Assembly: GCF_002797535.1 (NCBI RefSeq)
Contig: NZ_PGFD01000001.1
Span: 2,108,001 to 2,172,000 of the forward strand
DNA length: 64,000 bases
Reading direction: 5' to 3'
Source: Chryseobacterium geocarposphaerae
GTDB taxonomy: Bacteria; Bacteroidota; Bacteroidia; Flavobacteriales; Weeksellaceae
A program made the position numbers and the translations under genes. Positions 1 to 7,025 of this stretch are shown in pieces (the first letter of the stretch is position 1; each line of letters opens with the position of its first letter). The notes beneath the pieces were generated by a model. That model made no database searches. It was not told the DNA's origin and saw only the letters and a program-made list of their open reading frames with translations.

Positions 1-2
1 AT

Positions 3-29
3 GACCGGAAGAAAAACTCTCTCCCGGTC
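3..29 (-). terminator. possible terminator at the window edge
   Basis: GACCGG (3-8) can pair with CCGGTC (24-29), just downstream of the stop of the minus-strand membrane protein at 50. Any U tract would fall outside the window, so this is weak. Confidence 0.35.
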
Positions 30-49
30 AATTATATCTAAGTAAGTTT

Positions 50-1129
50 TTATTTAAACTCTTTTTCAGCAACGACTTTATTTCTTGCTTTTGCCAACAT
101 AGGAATAGAAATAAGTCCCATTACCAACATAATGATAATCTGTAACGGTAAAGAAATAAAAGAATAGGTTAATCCTACTTCTCCTCCCAATTGTCCGCTT
201 TTTCCCATTGAAATGAACAAAGCCATAAAACCATATTTCATAGCCAGGTTAAAAGCACCAATTCCGCCACTTGCAGGGATGATCATGCCGAATGTTCCTA
301 CTACGAGAATCAAAAAGCCATCATCGAAAGTAAAGTTTGAAGTTTCCGGAAGTGCAAAACATACAAGAAATGCCGCAAAATAATAAGAAACCCAGATTCC
401 TATGGTGTAAAGGATAAATTTTCCTTTTTGTCTCAACTTAAAAATTGAGGTAAAACCTTTAAGAATTCCTCTCCCAAAATTGATCAGTTTTTCTTTTTTA
501 TATTTATAGAAAAGAAGTAAGCCTATTAAAACCAATATAGCAATAGCTATTTTTAAATATAAGTAGAAAGAATCAAAATCATTAACACCTAATTTAATCA
601 TTTGCTTTTCAAAAAAATTGGGAACAAACTTATCTTTTTCGACCCTTCTATCCATAACAAAATGGTAGAATGATAAAATTGTATGAAATTTAAAAATAGC
701 CGTCAATGCTAAAAAAGCGAGCATACAAACCAAATCCACCACTCTTTCCAGAATAATCGTCCCAAAAGACTGATCAACCGGAACTTTTTCCACACCATAC
801 AAAGCGGTTGCTCTTGCCACTTCCCCGCTTCTAGGGATGGTAAGGTTCATTAAATATCCAAACGAAATTGACCACAATGAATTGGAATTTGAAATCTGGT
901 GCCCCATAGGTTCCAGCATCAGGTTCCAGCGGATTGCTCTGAACCAATAGGCGGCAATTCCAAAGCAGGCGGCAAATAAAACCCACCAGTAGTTTGCTTT
1001 GGAAATCGATTTTTTAAAAGATATGTAATCAAAATCTTTAAGAGCCAGCCATAAAAAAAAGCCTGCAATCGCAAGCGAAATTACTATGGTGAGTATTGAT
1101 TTTAAAGGATTTTTTACTTTTTTTTCCAT
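50..1129 (-). CDS. LPG-synthase-TM / UPF0104-type flippase-like membrane protein
   Basis: This 359-residue polytopic inner-membrane protein has at least six to eight hydrophobic segments, the first at about residues 13-32. It has the look of the lysylphosphatidylglycerol synthase transmembrane family (AglD/YbhN-like), with an Arg-rich first cytoplasmic part (FRAIRW) and a conserved region around IPRSGEVARATALYGVEKVP (near residue 100). The aminoacyl-transferase domain of MprF is absent, so it is not an LPG synthase; homologues are usually called flippase-like. It starts four bases after the stop of panD on the same strand and is probably co-transcribed with it. The substrate is unknown. Confidence 0.75.
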   Translation of the reverse strand: MEKKVKNPLKSILTIVISLAIAGFFLWLALKDFDYISFKKSISKANYWWVLFAACFGIAAYWFRAIRWNLMLEPMGHQISNSNSLWSISFGYLMNLTIPRSGEVARATALYGVEKVPVDQSFGTIILERVVDLVCMLAFLALTAIFKFHTILSFYHFVMDRRVEKDKFVPNFFEKQMIKLGVNDFDSFYLYLKIAIAILVLIGLLLFYKYKKEKLINFGRGILKGFTSIFKLRQKGKFILYTIGIWVSYYFAAFLVCFALPETSNFTFDDGFLILVVGTFGMIIPASGGIGAFNLAMKYGFMALFISMGKSGQLGGEVGLTYSFISLPLQIIIMLVMGLISIPMLAKARNKVVAEKEFK

Positions 1130-1133
1130 CAGA

Positions 1134-1484
1134 TTACGTCAAAAGATTGGTTTTCTCGTCCGGGAAAACAATTTTCGGCTGAAAATCTTTAGCTTCTTCG
1201 GGAGTCATCTGCGCATAGGCAATAATAATGATGATATCGTCTTTTTGTACTTTTCTTGCGGCAGGACCGTTCAGACAAACTTCACCTGATTTTCTTTTTC
1301 CTTTAATAACATACGTATCGAAACGCTCTCCGTTATTCACATTCACGATATACACTCTTTCACCCACTACCAATCCGGCAGCTTCAATAAGCTCTTCATC
1401 TATCGTAATACTTCCAATATAATTAAGGTCTGAAGCCGTAACTCTTACCCTGTGAATCTTAGACTTAAAAACTTCTATTAACAT
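1134..1484 (-). CDS. panD: aspartate 1-decarboxylase
   Basis: PanD converts L-aspartate to beta-alanine for pantothenate and CoA synthesis in the cytoplasm. The 116-residue length is normal. The self-processing site is visible as YIGSITID: cleavage between Gly24 and Ser25 gives the pyruvoyl cofactor. The N-terminal [16 protein letters not shown] and the central [10 protein letters not shown] and LNGPAAR blocks are typical of the family. The ATG at 1484 lies only four bases from a TAAATTTG box, which fixes the start or implies a leaderless message. The membrane protein follows four bases downstream. Confidence 0.95.
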   Translation of the reverse strand: MLIEVFKSKIHRVRVTASDLNYIGSITIDEELIEAAGLVVGERVYIVNVNNGERFDTYVIKGKRKSGEVCLNGPAARKVQKDDIIIIIAYAQMTPEEAKDFQPKIVFPDEKTNLLT

Positions 1485-1488
1485 GATG

Positions 1489-1496
1489 CAAATTTA
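1489..1496 (-). promoter_or_regulatory. -7 box TAAATTTG of panD
   Basis: This matches the Bacteroidota consensus TAnnTTTG on the minus strand. It ends four bases before the panD ATG, so transcription would begin at or beside the start codon. Confidence 0.6.
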
Positions 1497-1790
1497 TTAA
1501 TAAAAATTCAGAAAACAGCCTTTTAAAATGATTTTAAAACTAGCAGATATACAGGAGTTTAATTTTAAAAAAAATATTTTTTTTGAATTTTAATTAACAA
1601 ATATTCAAACATATTCTCAAAAACATTGAGACTTTATCTTAAATTTAGGATTTAATAAATACATGGAATAAAATATCAATTTTGCTAAAGTCAATATACA
1701 TAAGCAATTGGCATGATTTTAGTAACGGCTAACGTAGATTTTTCGTGAAATGTTAAATTATGATATTTTAATCATTTTCATTGAATTTCA

Positions 1791-1828
1791 AAAAAATTGC
1801 ACAATATTTAATAAAAAAATTGCACAAT
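1791..1828 (+). repeat. two direct repeats AAAAAATTGCACAAT upstream of the HU gene
   Basis: The identical 15-mer occurs at 1791-1805 and 1814-1828, a period of 23 bases or about two helical turns. The second copy ends 23 bases before the TATATTTG box. A regulator binding site is an inference from spacing and exact repetition. Confidence 0.6.
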
Positions 1829-1851
1829 TAGAAAATAGTATTATATTTGCT

Positions 1852-1859
1852 ATAATAAC
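1852..1859 (+). promoter_or_regulatory. -7 box TATATTTG of the HU gene
   Basis: Exact TAnnTTTG match 24 bases before the HU start codon; no good TTG -33 element at the usual spacing. Confidence 0.55.
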
Positions 1860-1883
1860 GAACTAACTTTAATATTAAAAATT

Positions 1884-2174
1884 ATGAACAAGTCTGAATT
1901 AATCGACGCAATCGCAAAAGATGCAGGAATTACTAAAGTTGCAGCAAAAGCTGCTTTAGAATCATTCATCAGTAATGTAACTTCTACTCTAAAGAAAAAA
2001 GACGGAAAAGTTTCTTTAGTAGGTTTCGGAACATTCTCTGTAGCTGAAAGAGCTGCTAGACAAGGTATCAACCCTGCAACTAAAAAACCAATCAAAATTG
2101 CTGCTAAGAAGGTTGCTAAGTTTAAAGCTGGAGCTGACTTATCTAACGCAGTTTCTGGTGCTAAGAAAAAATAA
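1884..2174 (+). CDS. HU-family DNA-binding protein
   Basis: This 96-residue basic protein is a histone-like HU/IHF-family nucleoid protein. The N terminus MNKSELIDAIAKDAGITK and the VGFGTFSVAERAARQGINP segment, with the GFG and the R-x-GxNP DNA-intercalating arm, are diagnostic. The C terminus is slightly extended and Lys-rich (ending GAKKK). It acts as a dimer bending DNA. It is monocistronic: its own promoter lies upstream and a strong hairpin terminator follows by about 20 bases. Confidence 0.95.
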   Translation: MNKSELIDAIAKDAGITKVAAKAALESFISNVTSTLKKKDGKVSLVGFGTFSVAERAARQGINPATKKPIKIAAKKVAKFKAGADLSNAVSGAKKK

Positions 2175-2194
2175 TCATTCAGATTAAAAGATCA

Positions 2195-2226
2195 AGGGCT
2201 GTTTCGATTGAAACAGCCTTTTTTTA
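2195..2226 (+). terminator. terminator of the HU gene
   Basis: Nine-base stem GGCTGTTTC / GAAACAGCC (2197-2205, 2210-2218) with loop GATT, followed by a run of T. Confidence 0.9.
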
Positions 2227-2233
2227 TATACTG

Positions 2234-2319
2234 AGATGCTTCACATTCGTTCAGCATGACAAATACTAATTTAACTTACAAACAGGTAGAATGTCATGCT
2301 GAGCGAAGCCGAAGCATCT
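2234..2319. repeat. REP-like long inverted repeat
   Basis: Arms at 2234-2260 and 2293-2319 (27 bases each) pair at 23 of 27 positions. The core is GTCATGCTGAGCGAAGCCGA, similar to the element at 29738-29836 and to the single arm inside the luxE-like gene. It lies between the HU terminator and the 3' end of pdxH. Confidence 0.8.
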
Positions 2320-2332
2320 TTAGATTACAACT

Positions 2333-2974
2333 TTACGGAGCTAATCTTGCTATTTTCCAATCCAAATCCTCCAAAGTATAAACAATTCTGTCATGAAGTC
2401 TATTAGGTCTTCCCTGCCAGAATTCTATTTCATAAGGTCTCGCAATATAACCTCCCCAATTTTCAGGTCTTGGAACTTCAGTATTTTCATATATTGTTTC
2501 CAAATCCTTCAATTTTTCTTCCAAAAACTCCCTGTCCGGAATTTCCTGACTTTGTGGAGAAACTACTGCTCCAAGCTGACTTCCTTTAGGTCTTGAATGA
2601 AAATACCCGTCACTAAGGTTTTCAGCAATTTTTTCCAGTTCAGCTTTAATAATGATCTGCCTTTCCAGGCCCGGCCAGAAAAAATGAAGACAGGCTTTGC
2701 GCGTTCTTTCTATTGCTTTTCCTTTTTTACTGTCATAGTTTGTATAAAAAATAAACCCTTCGTAGGTATATGACTTCAGCAAAACCATTCTTGTACGCGG
2801 GCATCCGTCTTCTTCCACTGTAGAAACCGCCATAGCATTGGCTTCGGAAATACTTGGAGTTTCGCTTGCTTCCAAATACCAGTCGCGAAATTGTTCCATA
2901 GGATTTTGTTTAATCTCACTTTCAATAAGTTGAGATTTCTCGTACACTTTTCTCTTATGGTGCAGGTTTTCCAT
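2333..2974 (-). CDS. pdxH: pyridoxamine 5'-phosphate oxidase
   Basis: PdxH is an FMN enzyme that oxidises pyridoxine or pyridoxamine 5'-phosphate to pyridoxal 5'-phosphate. The conserved blocks RMVLLKSY, FYTNYDSKKGKAI, FFWPGLERQI and the C-terminal EFWQGRPNRLHDRI...LAP are present. The open frame continues 30 codons upstream, but the family start is the ATG at 2974 (MENLHHKRK), giving 213 residues, the usual length. This leaves only 23 bases to the divergent yqgE start. It supplies the cofactor for the two aminotransferases nearby, though no operon link is seen. Confidence 0.95.
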   Translation of the reverse strand: MENLHHKRKVYEKSQLIESEIKQNPMEQFRDWYLEASETPSISEANAMAVSTVEEDGCPRTRMVLLKSYTYEGFIFYTNYDSKKGKAIERTRKACLHFFWPGLERQIIIKAELEKIAENLSDGYFHSRPKGSQLGAVVSPQSQEIPDREFLEEKLKDLETIYENTEVPRPENWGGYIARPYEIEFWQGRPNRLHDRIVYTLEDLDWKIARLAP

Positions 2975-2986
2975 AAATATTTTTAT

Positions 2987-2994
2987 TAAATTTG
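2987..2994 (+). promoter_or_regulatory. -7 box TAAATTTG of yqgE
   Basis: Exact TAnnTTTG match ending three bases before the ATG at 2998; predicts a leaderless yqgE message. Confidence 0.5.
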
Positions 2995-2997
2995 AGT

Positions 2998-3546
2998 ATG
3001 AATTACTCTTACAAAGGTAAAATATTAATTTCCACACCTGATATTTCCGGTGACATTTTTTCAAGATCAGTAGTCCTTATTATTGAGCATAACGAAAATG
3101 GTGCATTTGGGTTGATTCTGAATAAAAAAAACAACCAGATGAGCGGTAAATTTAAAAGTCTTTTTGATTTTCCGATTGAAGTTTATGACGGTGGACCTGT
3201 AGAAAATGATAAAGTTTTTTTCATTGTAAAAGGAAAAAAAGTAACGGAAGTATATTCTGAAATAACGGATGAGTTTTACCTTACCGAAGATATTGAAAAC
3301 ATCATGACTGCTATTCTCAGTAATGAATTAAAGATCGAAGATATAAAAATATTTTCGGGATATTCCGGATGGACCGCCCAGCAATTGGATAATGAGGTTC
3401 TCAAAAAGCTTTGGACAGTGGTAGATATCTACAATCTTGATTATACGTTACCTAATGACCAGACCCTTTGGAAATCGATCATGCAAAATTTGGGAGGAGA
3501 ATATTTACTTTGGGCTAATTCACCTGAAGATATCTCTTTAAATTAA
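2998..3546 (+). CDS. YqgE/AlgH family protein
   Basis: This 182-residue cytoplasmic protein belongs to the YqgE/AlgH (DUF179) family, whose biochemical role is unsettled. The family signature is clear: KGKILISTPDISGDIFSRSV near the N terminus, then GAFGLILNKK, YDGGPVENDKVFF and FSGYSGWTAQQLDNE. I place the start at the ATG at 2998 rather than the TTG two codons earlier, because the TTG is part of the TAAATTTG promoter box. It diverges from pdxH across a very short shared control region. Confidence 0.9.
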   Translation: MNYSYKGKILISTPDISGDIFSRSVVLIIEHNENGAFGLILNKKNNQMSGKFKSLFDFPIEVYDGGPVENDKVFFIVKGKKVTEVYSEITDEFYLTEDIENIMTAILSNELKIEDIKIFSGYSGWTAQQLDNEVLKKLWTVVDIYNLDYTLPNDQTLWKSIMQNLGGEYLLWANSPEDISLN

Positions 3547-3645
3547 TCTTCTTTTTCTATAACCAGTGATTTAACAAACTTTAAGATTGTTTTAACCAAT
3601 TTTTAGGAAAGAATTGCCGTTATTTGATAAATCAAAAATAAAAGT

Positions 3646-4233
3646 ATGAAAGGAACTAAACTACTTGTTGTATCTCTTTTTTCTACAGTATTTTTATCTT
3701 TTACTCCTGTCAATAAAAAATATATTGTCATAGATCCCGGACATGGCGGAAATGACCTAGGAGTTAATCTTAACGGACAATCTGAAAAAGAAATCACACT
3801 TACCATCGCTAAAGAAATCAAAACGATTATTAATTCTCAGGATAGATATGAGGTGGTTTTAACCAGAGATTCTGATACCAACAGCCAACTTAAAGAAAGA
3901 ACTGACTTAATTAATAAGCTGACTCCTGAAATGGTAATTTCTTTACATGTGAACGGAAGTCCGCAAAAGGAATCCACACAGCAAGGACAAGAAATCTATT
4001 TTCAAAATTCTGATCCTTCAAGAATACTCGCTGAAAGAATATCTCAAAAATTCACTTCCAGTAAAGTAATAGGCGAACGCAATCTTCATATACTAAGAGA
4101 AAGCAAATCTCCGACTGTACTGGTAGAGCTTGGGTTTATCAATAATTCAAAAGACAGGGCTTATATGACCAGCAGAGAAGGTCAAAGAGAAATCGCACAA
4201 AAATTTGTTGAGGTCATCAACGAATCTAAATAA
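3646..4233 (+). CDS. N-acetylmuramoyl-L-alanine amidase (Amidase_3)
   Basis: This 195-residue exported hydrolase cleaves the bond between MurNAc and L-Ala in peptidoglycan. A short signal peptide (residues 1 to about 20, MKGTKLLVVSLFSTVFLSFT) is followed by one Amidase_3 domain. Zinc ligands are recognisable: His in VIDPGHGGND, Glu in GQSEKEI, His in VISLHVNGS, and the catalytic Glu in PTVLVELGFINN. There is no LysM or SPOR cell-wall-binding domain, so it is a minimal enzyme. It is read alone and ends in a strong hairpin facing the aminotransferase. Confidence 0.93.
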   Translation: MKGTKLLVVSLFSTVFLSFTPVNKKYIVIDPGHGGNDLGVNLNGQSEKEITLTIAKEIKTIINSQDRYEVVLTRDSDTNSQLKERTDLINKLTPEMVISLHVNGSPQKESTQQGQEIYFQNSDPSRILAERISQKFTSSKVIGERNLHILRESKSPTVLVELGFINNSKDRAYMTSREGQREIAQKFVEVINESK

Positions 4234-4260
4234 AAAACAATTTCTGATGTATTCAGAATA

Positions 4261-4303
4261 AAACCCGGTAAAGGACTTTGGGACTTTGTTGTTTACCGGG
4301 TTT
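4261..4303. terminator. bidirectional terminator between the amidase and class IV aminotransferase
   Basis: Perfect 12-base stem AAACCCGGTAAA (4261-4272) / TTTACCGGGTTT (4292-4303) between two convergent genes; the minus-strand side has TTTTATT after the stem. Confidence 0.8.
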
Positions 4304-4310
4304 GTCAATT

Positions 4311-5120
4311 TTAAAAACTTTCTTTCCAGCTCTCTACCCATTCTAAAAAACGGGAAACTTCAAAAGTCTTATTTCTTATTTTACCTACAGAAAATATACC
4401 TTTTTCTTCGGAAACCATTAAAATTTCTTCAGCTTTCTGAGATTCAAAGGCGATAATCTCGTGTTCCTGAATATCTGCAAGGTTATTTTTATGCAAAAAA
4501 GTAACGAAATTTTCCATTAAAGGAGAAATGTAAGCACCTTCCGTTTGTTTCGGAACTTTAATAACATTTCCTTCCAAAAACAAAAGATTCCCCGATGTGG
4601 TACGTGCAATTCTTTTATTGGGATTCAAAAGAATAACATCATCCAGATCATTTTCCTGGGCATAAATTTCGCCATAGATATTTTCCGGAGAATGAACCCT
4701 GATATTGCTTAAGAGATTATTATTGACGTTGATTTCCTTAATCAGATCCAATTCCAAAGGTCTCTTATTAACGGCTAAAACATCATCTGTTTCTGTAACA
4801 TCATAGAAGTAGGAAATGCTTGATTTAGACAGTGTAAGTCCGTCATTATTTCTGAACACCTGAAAGTTGATGATCCCGTTTTCTATTCCCTTCTGGTCAA
4901 TAATTTCTTTTTGAAAAAGAGACTGAAAAAATTCCAAAGTATACGTCAAAGGAATATTCATTCTCATCTTTCTCATGGATGCCATCAAGAAAAAATAACA
5001 TTCTTCATCCATTATAAGTTTAGCATTTCTCACAAAGAAAGAAACCTTCACTGCATCTCCTGCAAGAAATGCTCTATTTTTTACAGGTATTTCTCCTGAA
5101 GTAAAATATTGATTTTCCAA
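4311..5120 (-). CDS. class IV aminotransferase-like protein (PabC/IlvE fold)
   Basis: This 269-residue protein resembles PLP-dependent class IV enzymes such as aminodeoxychorismate lyase and D-/branched-chain aminotransferases. The candidate Schiff-base lysine is Lys128 in LDLIKEINVNNNLL, followed by the NPNKRIARTTSGNLLFLEGN stretch that corresponds to the family's E-x-T-x-x-N-F block. Here the usual Glu is replaced (IARTTSGN), so the sequence is a divergent subgroup. Substrate cannot be told from the sequence. It lies in the same direction as the START-like gene but they are separated by that gene's terminator. Confidence 0.75.
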   Translation of the reverse strand: MENQYFTSGEIPVKNRAFLAGDAVKVSFFVRNAKLIMDEECYFFLMASMRKMRMNIPLTYTLEFFQSLFQKEIIDQKGIENGIINFQVFRNNDGLTLSKSSISYFYDVTETDDVLAVNKRPLELDLIKEINVNNNLLSNIRVHSPENIYGEIYAQENDLDDVILLNPNKRIARTTSGNLLFLEGNVIKVPKQTEGAYISPLMENFVTFLHKNNLADIQEHEIIAFESQKAEEILMVSEEKGIFSVGKIRNKTFEVSRFLEWVESWKESF

Positions 5121-5142
5121 TTTTTATAGTGATTATGTTATA

Positions 5143-5170
5143 AAAAAATAATGAACGATAAATCGTTCAT
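5143..5170 (-). terminator. terminator of the START-like gene
   Basis: ATGAACGAT (5151-5159) pairs with ATCGTTCAT (5162-5170); on the minus strand it is followed by TTATTTTTTTA. Confidence 0.7.
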
Positions 5171-5197
5171 CAGTTTTGTTATTTGGTTTATACTGCA

Positions 5198-5584
5198 TTA
5201 TGCAGCACCTAATTTTATTCTTAGATTCTCTATCAGATTTTCCCAGTACATTGCGTTTTCTTCTTCATCTCCATCTTCGCAGAAGTCGGTAATATTTAGA
5301 GCAAGGTCTTCAGTAATATCATCAATTACGATCGTCATTTCAAAGAAGTTTTTGGTTCCTTCATCTTCTTCCCATCTGAAACGAACGAAACCTTCAGGCT
5401 TATATCTGATTAAAGTGGCTTTCTCAGCAGGACCTCCACCCCAGCTGAAAAAGAAATCATCACCCTTCTCTGTTACCTCATCCGCAAACCATTCAGATAA
5501 TCCTTCTGCAGTTGCAAGATATTCATATAAAATCTCTGACAGACAATGCATTGGAAATTCATAATGGACTTTATGTTTCGCCAT
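5198..5584 (-). CDS. START-like domain protein (Bacteroidota family)
   Basis: This 128-residue acidic cytoplasmic protein looks like the single-domain START/SRPBCC family found across Bacteroidota (AHSA1-type helix-grip fold). Features are the N-terminal KVHYEFPMHCLSEILYEYLA, LSEWFADEV, and FRWEEDEGTKNFFEM, with an acidic C-terminal part before the last helix. Ligand and role are not known. It is transcribed alone and ends in a hairpin. Confidence 0.8.
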   Translation of the reverse strand: MAKHKVHYEFPMHCLSEILYEYLATAEGLSEWFADEVTEKGDDFFFSWGGGPAEKATLIRYKPEGFVRFRWEEDEGTKNFFEMTIVIDDITEDLALNITDFCEDGDEEENAMYWENLIENLRIKLGAA

Positions 5585-5713
5585 ATAATCTTTGTTTTAA
5601 TCGTCACGCAATATATAAATTAATTTTTTTATTACACAAAAATGTATTTACTTTTTTACACAATCTTCATGATATTTATCAGAGATTTTTAAATAGTTGT
5701 TTAACTCTGTTTT

Positions 5714-5744
5714 CATGAAAAAACGCTTCAAAAATTGAAGCGTT
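5714..5744 (-). terminator. terminator of the class III aminotransferase gene
   Basis: Perfect ten-base stem AACGCTTCAA (5722-5731) / TTGAAGCGTT (5735-5744), followed on the minus strand by TTTTTTCATG, seven bases after the stop at 5752. Confidence 0.9.
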
Positions 5745-5751
5745 TTCTCTA

Positions 5752-6933
5752 TTAATTTTCATTTAAAACATCCAAAATAATCTGGCACCCTTCTCTGATT
5801 TCATCCAGAGAAATCGTTAACGGTGGAGAAATTCTTAAATATTCGTTTCTGTACAATTGCCAGAAGACAATCAAACCTTTTTCCATACATTTTTTGGCAA
5901 CATCCAGGGTGTACTCCGGAGAGCCTAGGTTTACAGCAAGCATCAATCCTTTTCCATTGATATTTTGGATTTTAGGATGAACCAACAATTCTCTGAATAG
6001 TTTTTCTTTTTCTTCGACTTCATCCATCAATCCGCTTTCCAACACCTCTTTTAACGTAGCATAACTGGAAGCAGCAATCAGCGGATTTCCTCCAAACGTT
6101 GTAATATGACCTAATTTTGGAGAATGGGCCAAAGTCTCCATAATTTCTCTAGAACTCATAAAGGCCCCTACCGGAACTCCTCCTCCCATTCCTTTTCCCA
6201 TTACCAAAATATCGGGAACAATTCCGAAATGCTCAAAAGAGAATAACTTTCCTGTTCTTCCGAATCCCGGCTGAATTTCATCAAGAATCAATAAAGCTCC
6301 TACTTCTTCACATCTTCTTTTCAATTTTATTAAATAATCATCATTGGGAACCAAGAAACCTGCAGCTCCCTGAACGGTTTCCAAAATAACACAGGCAGTT
6401 TTTTCAGTGATTTTACTAAAATCTTCTTCATTATTAAACTCAATGAAAGAAACCATTGGCAACAAAGGACGGAATTCTCTCTTATGGGTTTCATTTCCCG
6501 AAACACTCAGTGCTCCATGTGTATTTCCGTGGTAAGAATTTTTAAATGATACGATTTCTTCTCTTCCTGTATATCTTTTGGCAAGTTTTAAACTTCCGTC
6601 AATCGCCTCTGCTCCACTGTTCACCAAATAGGTAATTTCTAGCGGATCCGGGGTAGCTTCTGCCAATAATTTACATAAAGCAACCGGTTTTTCCTGCGCA
6701 TATTCGCCATATACCATGACATGAAGATATTTTTCTGCCTGTTCTTTAATTGCCTCAACGACTTTAGGATGTGAGTGACCTAAGGTATTAGCTGAAACTC
6801 CTGCTACAAAGTCCAAATATTTTGTTCCGTCGGTCCCATAAATATAGCTCCCTACTGCTTTTTCAACTTCAAAACCCGCCGCAAACTGTGTTGTTTGAGC
6901 CTGGTATGTAAAAAAATCCTTTTGCATTTCCAT
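5752..6933 (-). CDS. class III (acetylornithine/4-aminobutyrate-type) aminotransferase
   Basis: This PLP enzyme of about 393 residues has the class III signatures: LVNSGAEAIDGSLKLAK binding the cofactor phosphate, FKNSYHGNTHGALS, LILDEIQPGFGRTG with the cofactor Asp, and Lys in ILVMGKGMGGGVPVGAF forming the Schiff base. ArgD, RocD-like and omega-amino acid aminotransferases share these, and no arginine genes are nearby, so the substrate is open. An open frame extends 11 codons further, but a TAGCTTTG box at 6951-6958 lies within that extension; the start is therefore the ATG at 6933 or the one at 6927. Confidence 0.88.
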   Translation of the reverse strand: MEMQKDFFTYQAQTTQFAAGFEVEKAVGSYIYGTDGTKYLDFVAGVSANTLGHSHPKVVEAIKEQAEKYLHVMVYGEYAQEKPVALCKLLAEATPDPLEITYLVNSGAEAIDGSLKLAKRYTGREEIVSFKNSYHGNTHGALSVSGNETHKREFRPLLPMVSFIEFNNEEDFSKITEKTACVILETVQGAAGFLVPNDDYLIKLKRRCEEVGALLILDEIQPGFGRTGKLFSFEHFGIVPDILVMGKGMGGGVPVGAFMSSREIMETLAHSPKLGHITTFGGNPLIAASSYATLKEVLESGLMDEVEEKEKLFRELLVHPKIQNINGKGLMLAVNLGSPEYTLDVAKKCMEKGLIVFWQLYRNEYLRISPPLTISLDEIREGCQIILDVLNEN

Positions 6934-6950
6934 TATAAGAAAAATTTCAG

Positions 6951-6958
6951 CAAAGCTA
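6951..6958 (-). promoter_or_regulatory. -7 box TAGCTTTG of the class III aminotransferase gene
   Basis: Exact TAnnTTTG match 17 bases upstream of the ATG at 6933; it decides against the longer start. Confidence 0.55.
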
Positions 6959-6992
6959 TAAAACATTCATTAAACCCTGAAATTAATCCCAA

Positions 6993-7024
6993 TAAAAAAA
7001 GACCAGCTTAAAACTGATCTTTAT
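6993..7024 (-). terminator. terminator of the fur-ostA operon
   Basis: On the minus strand AAAGATCAG pairs with CTGGTCTTT with one mismatch across a TTTTAAG loop, followed by seven to eight T. It starts directly after the stop at 7026. Confidence 0.75.
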
Positions 7025-7025
7025 A

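Larger units (their letters stand above)
1497..1883. other. intergenic region between panD and the HU gene
   Basis: About 390 AT-rich bases between divergent genes. I see no credible ORF. The part nearest the HU gene carries a 15-base direct repeat and a -7 box, listed separately; the rest shows nothing I recognise. Confidence 0.6.
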
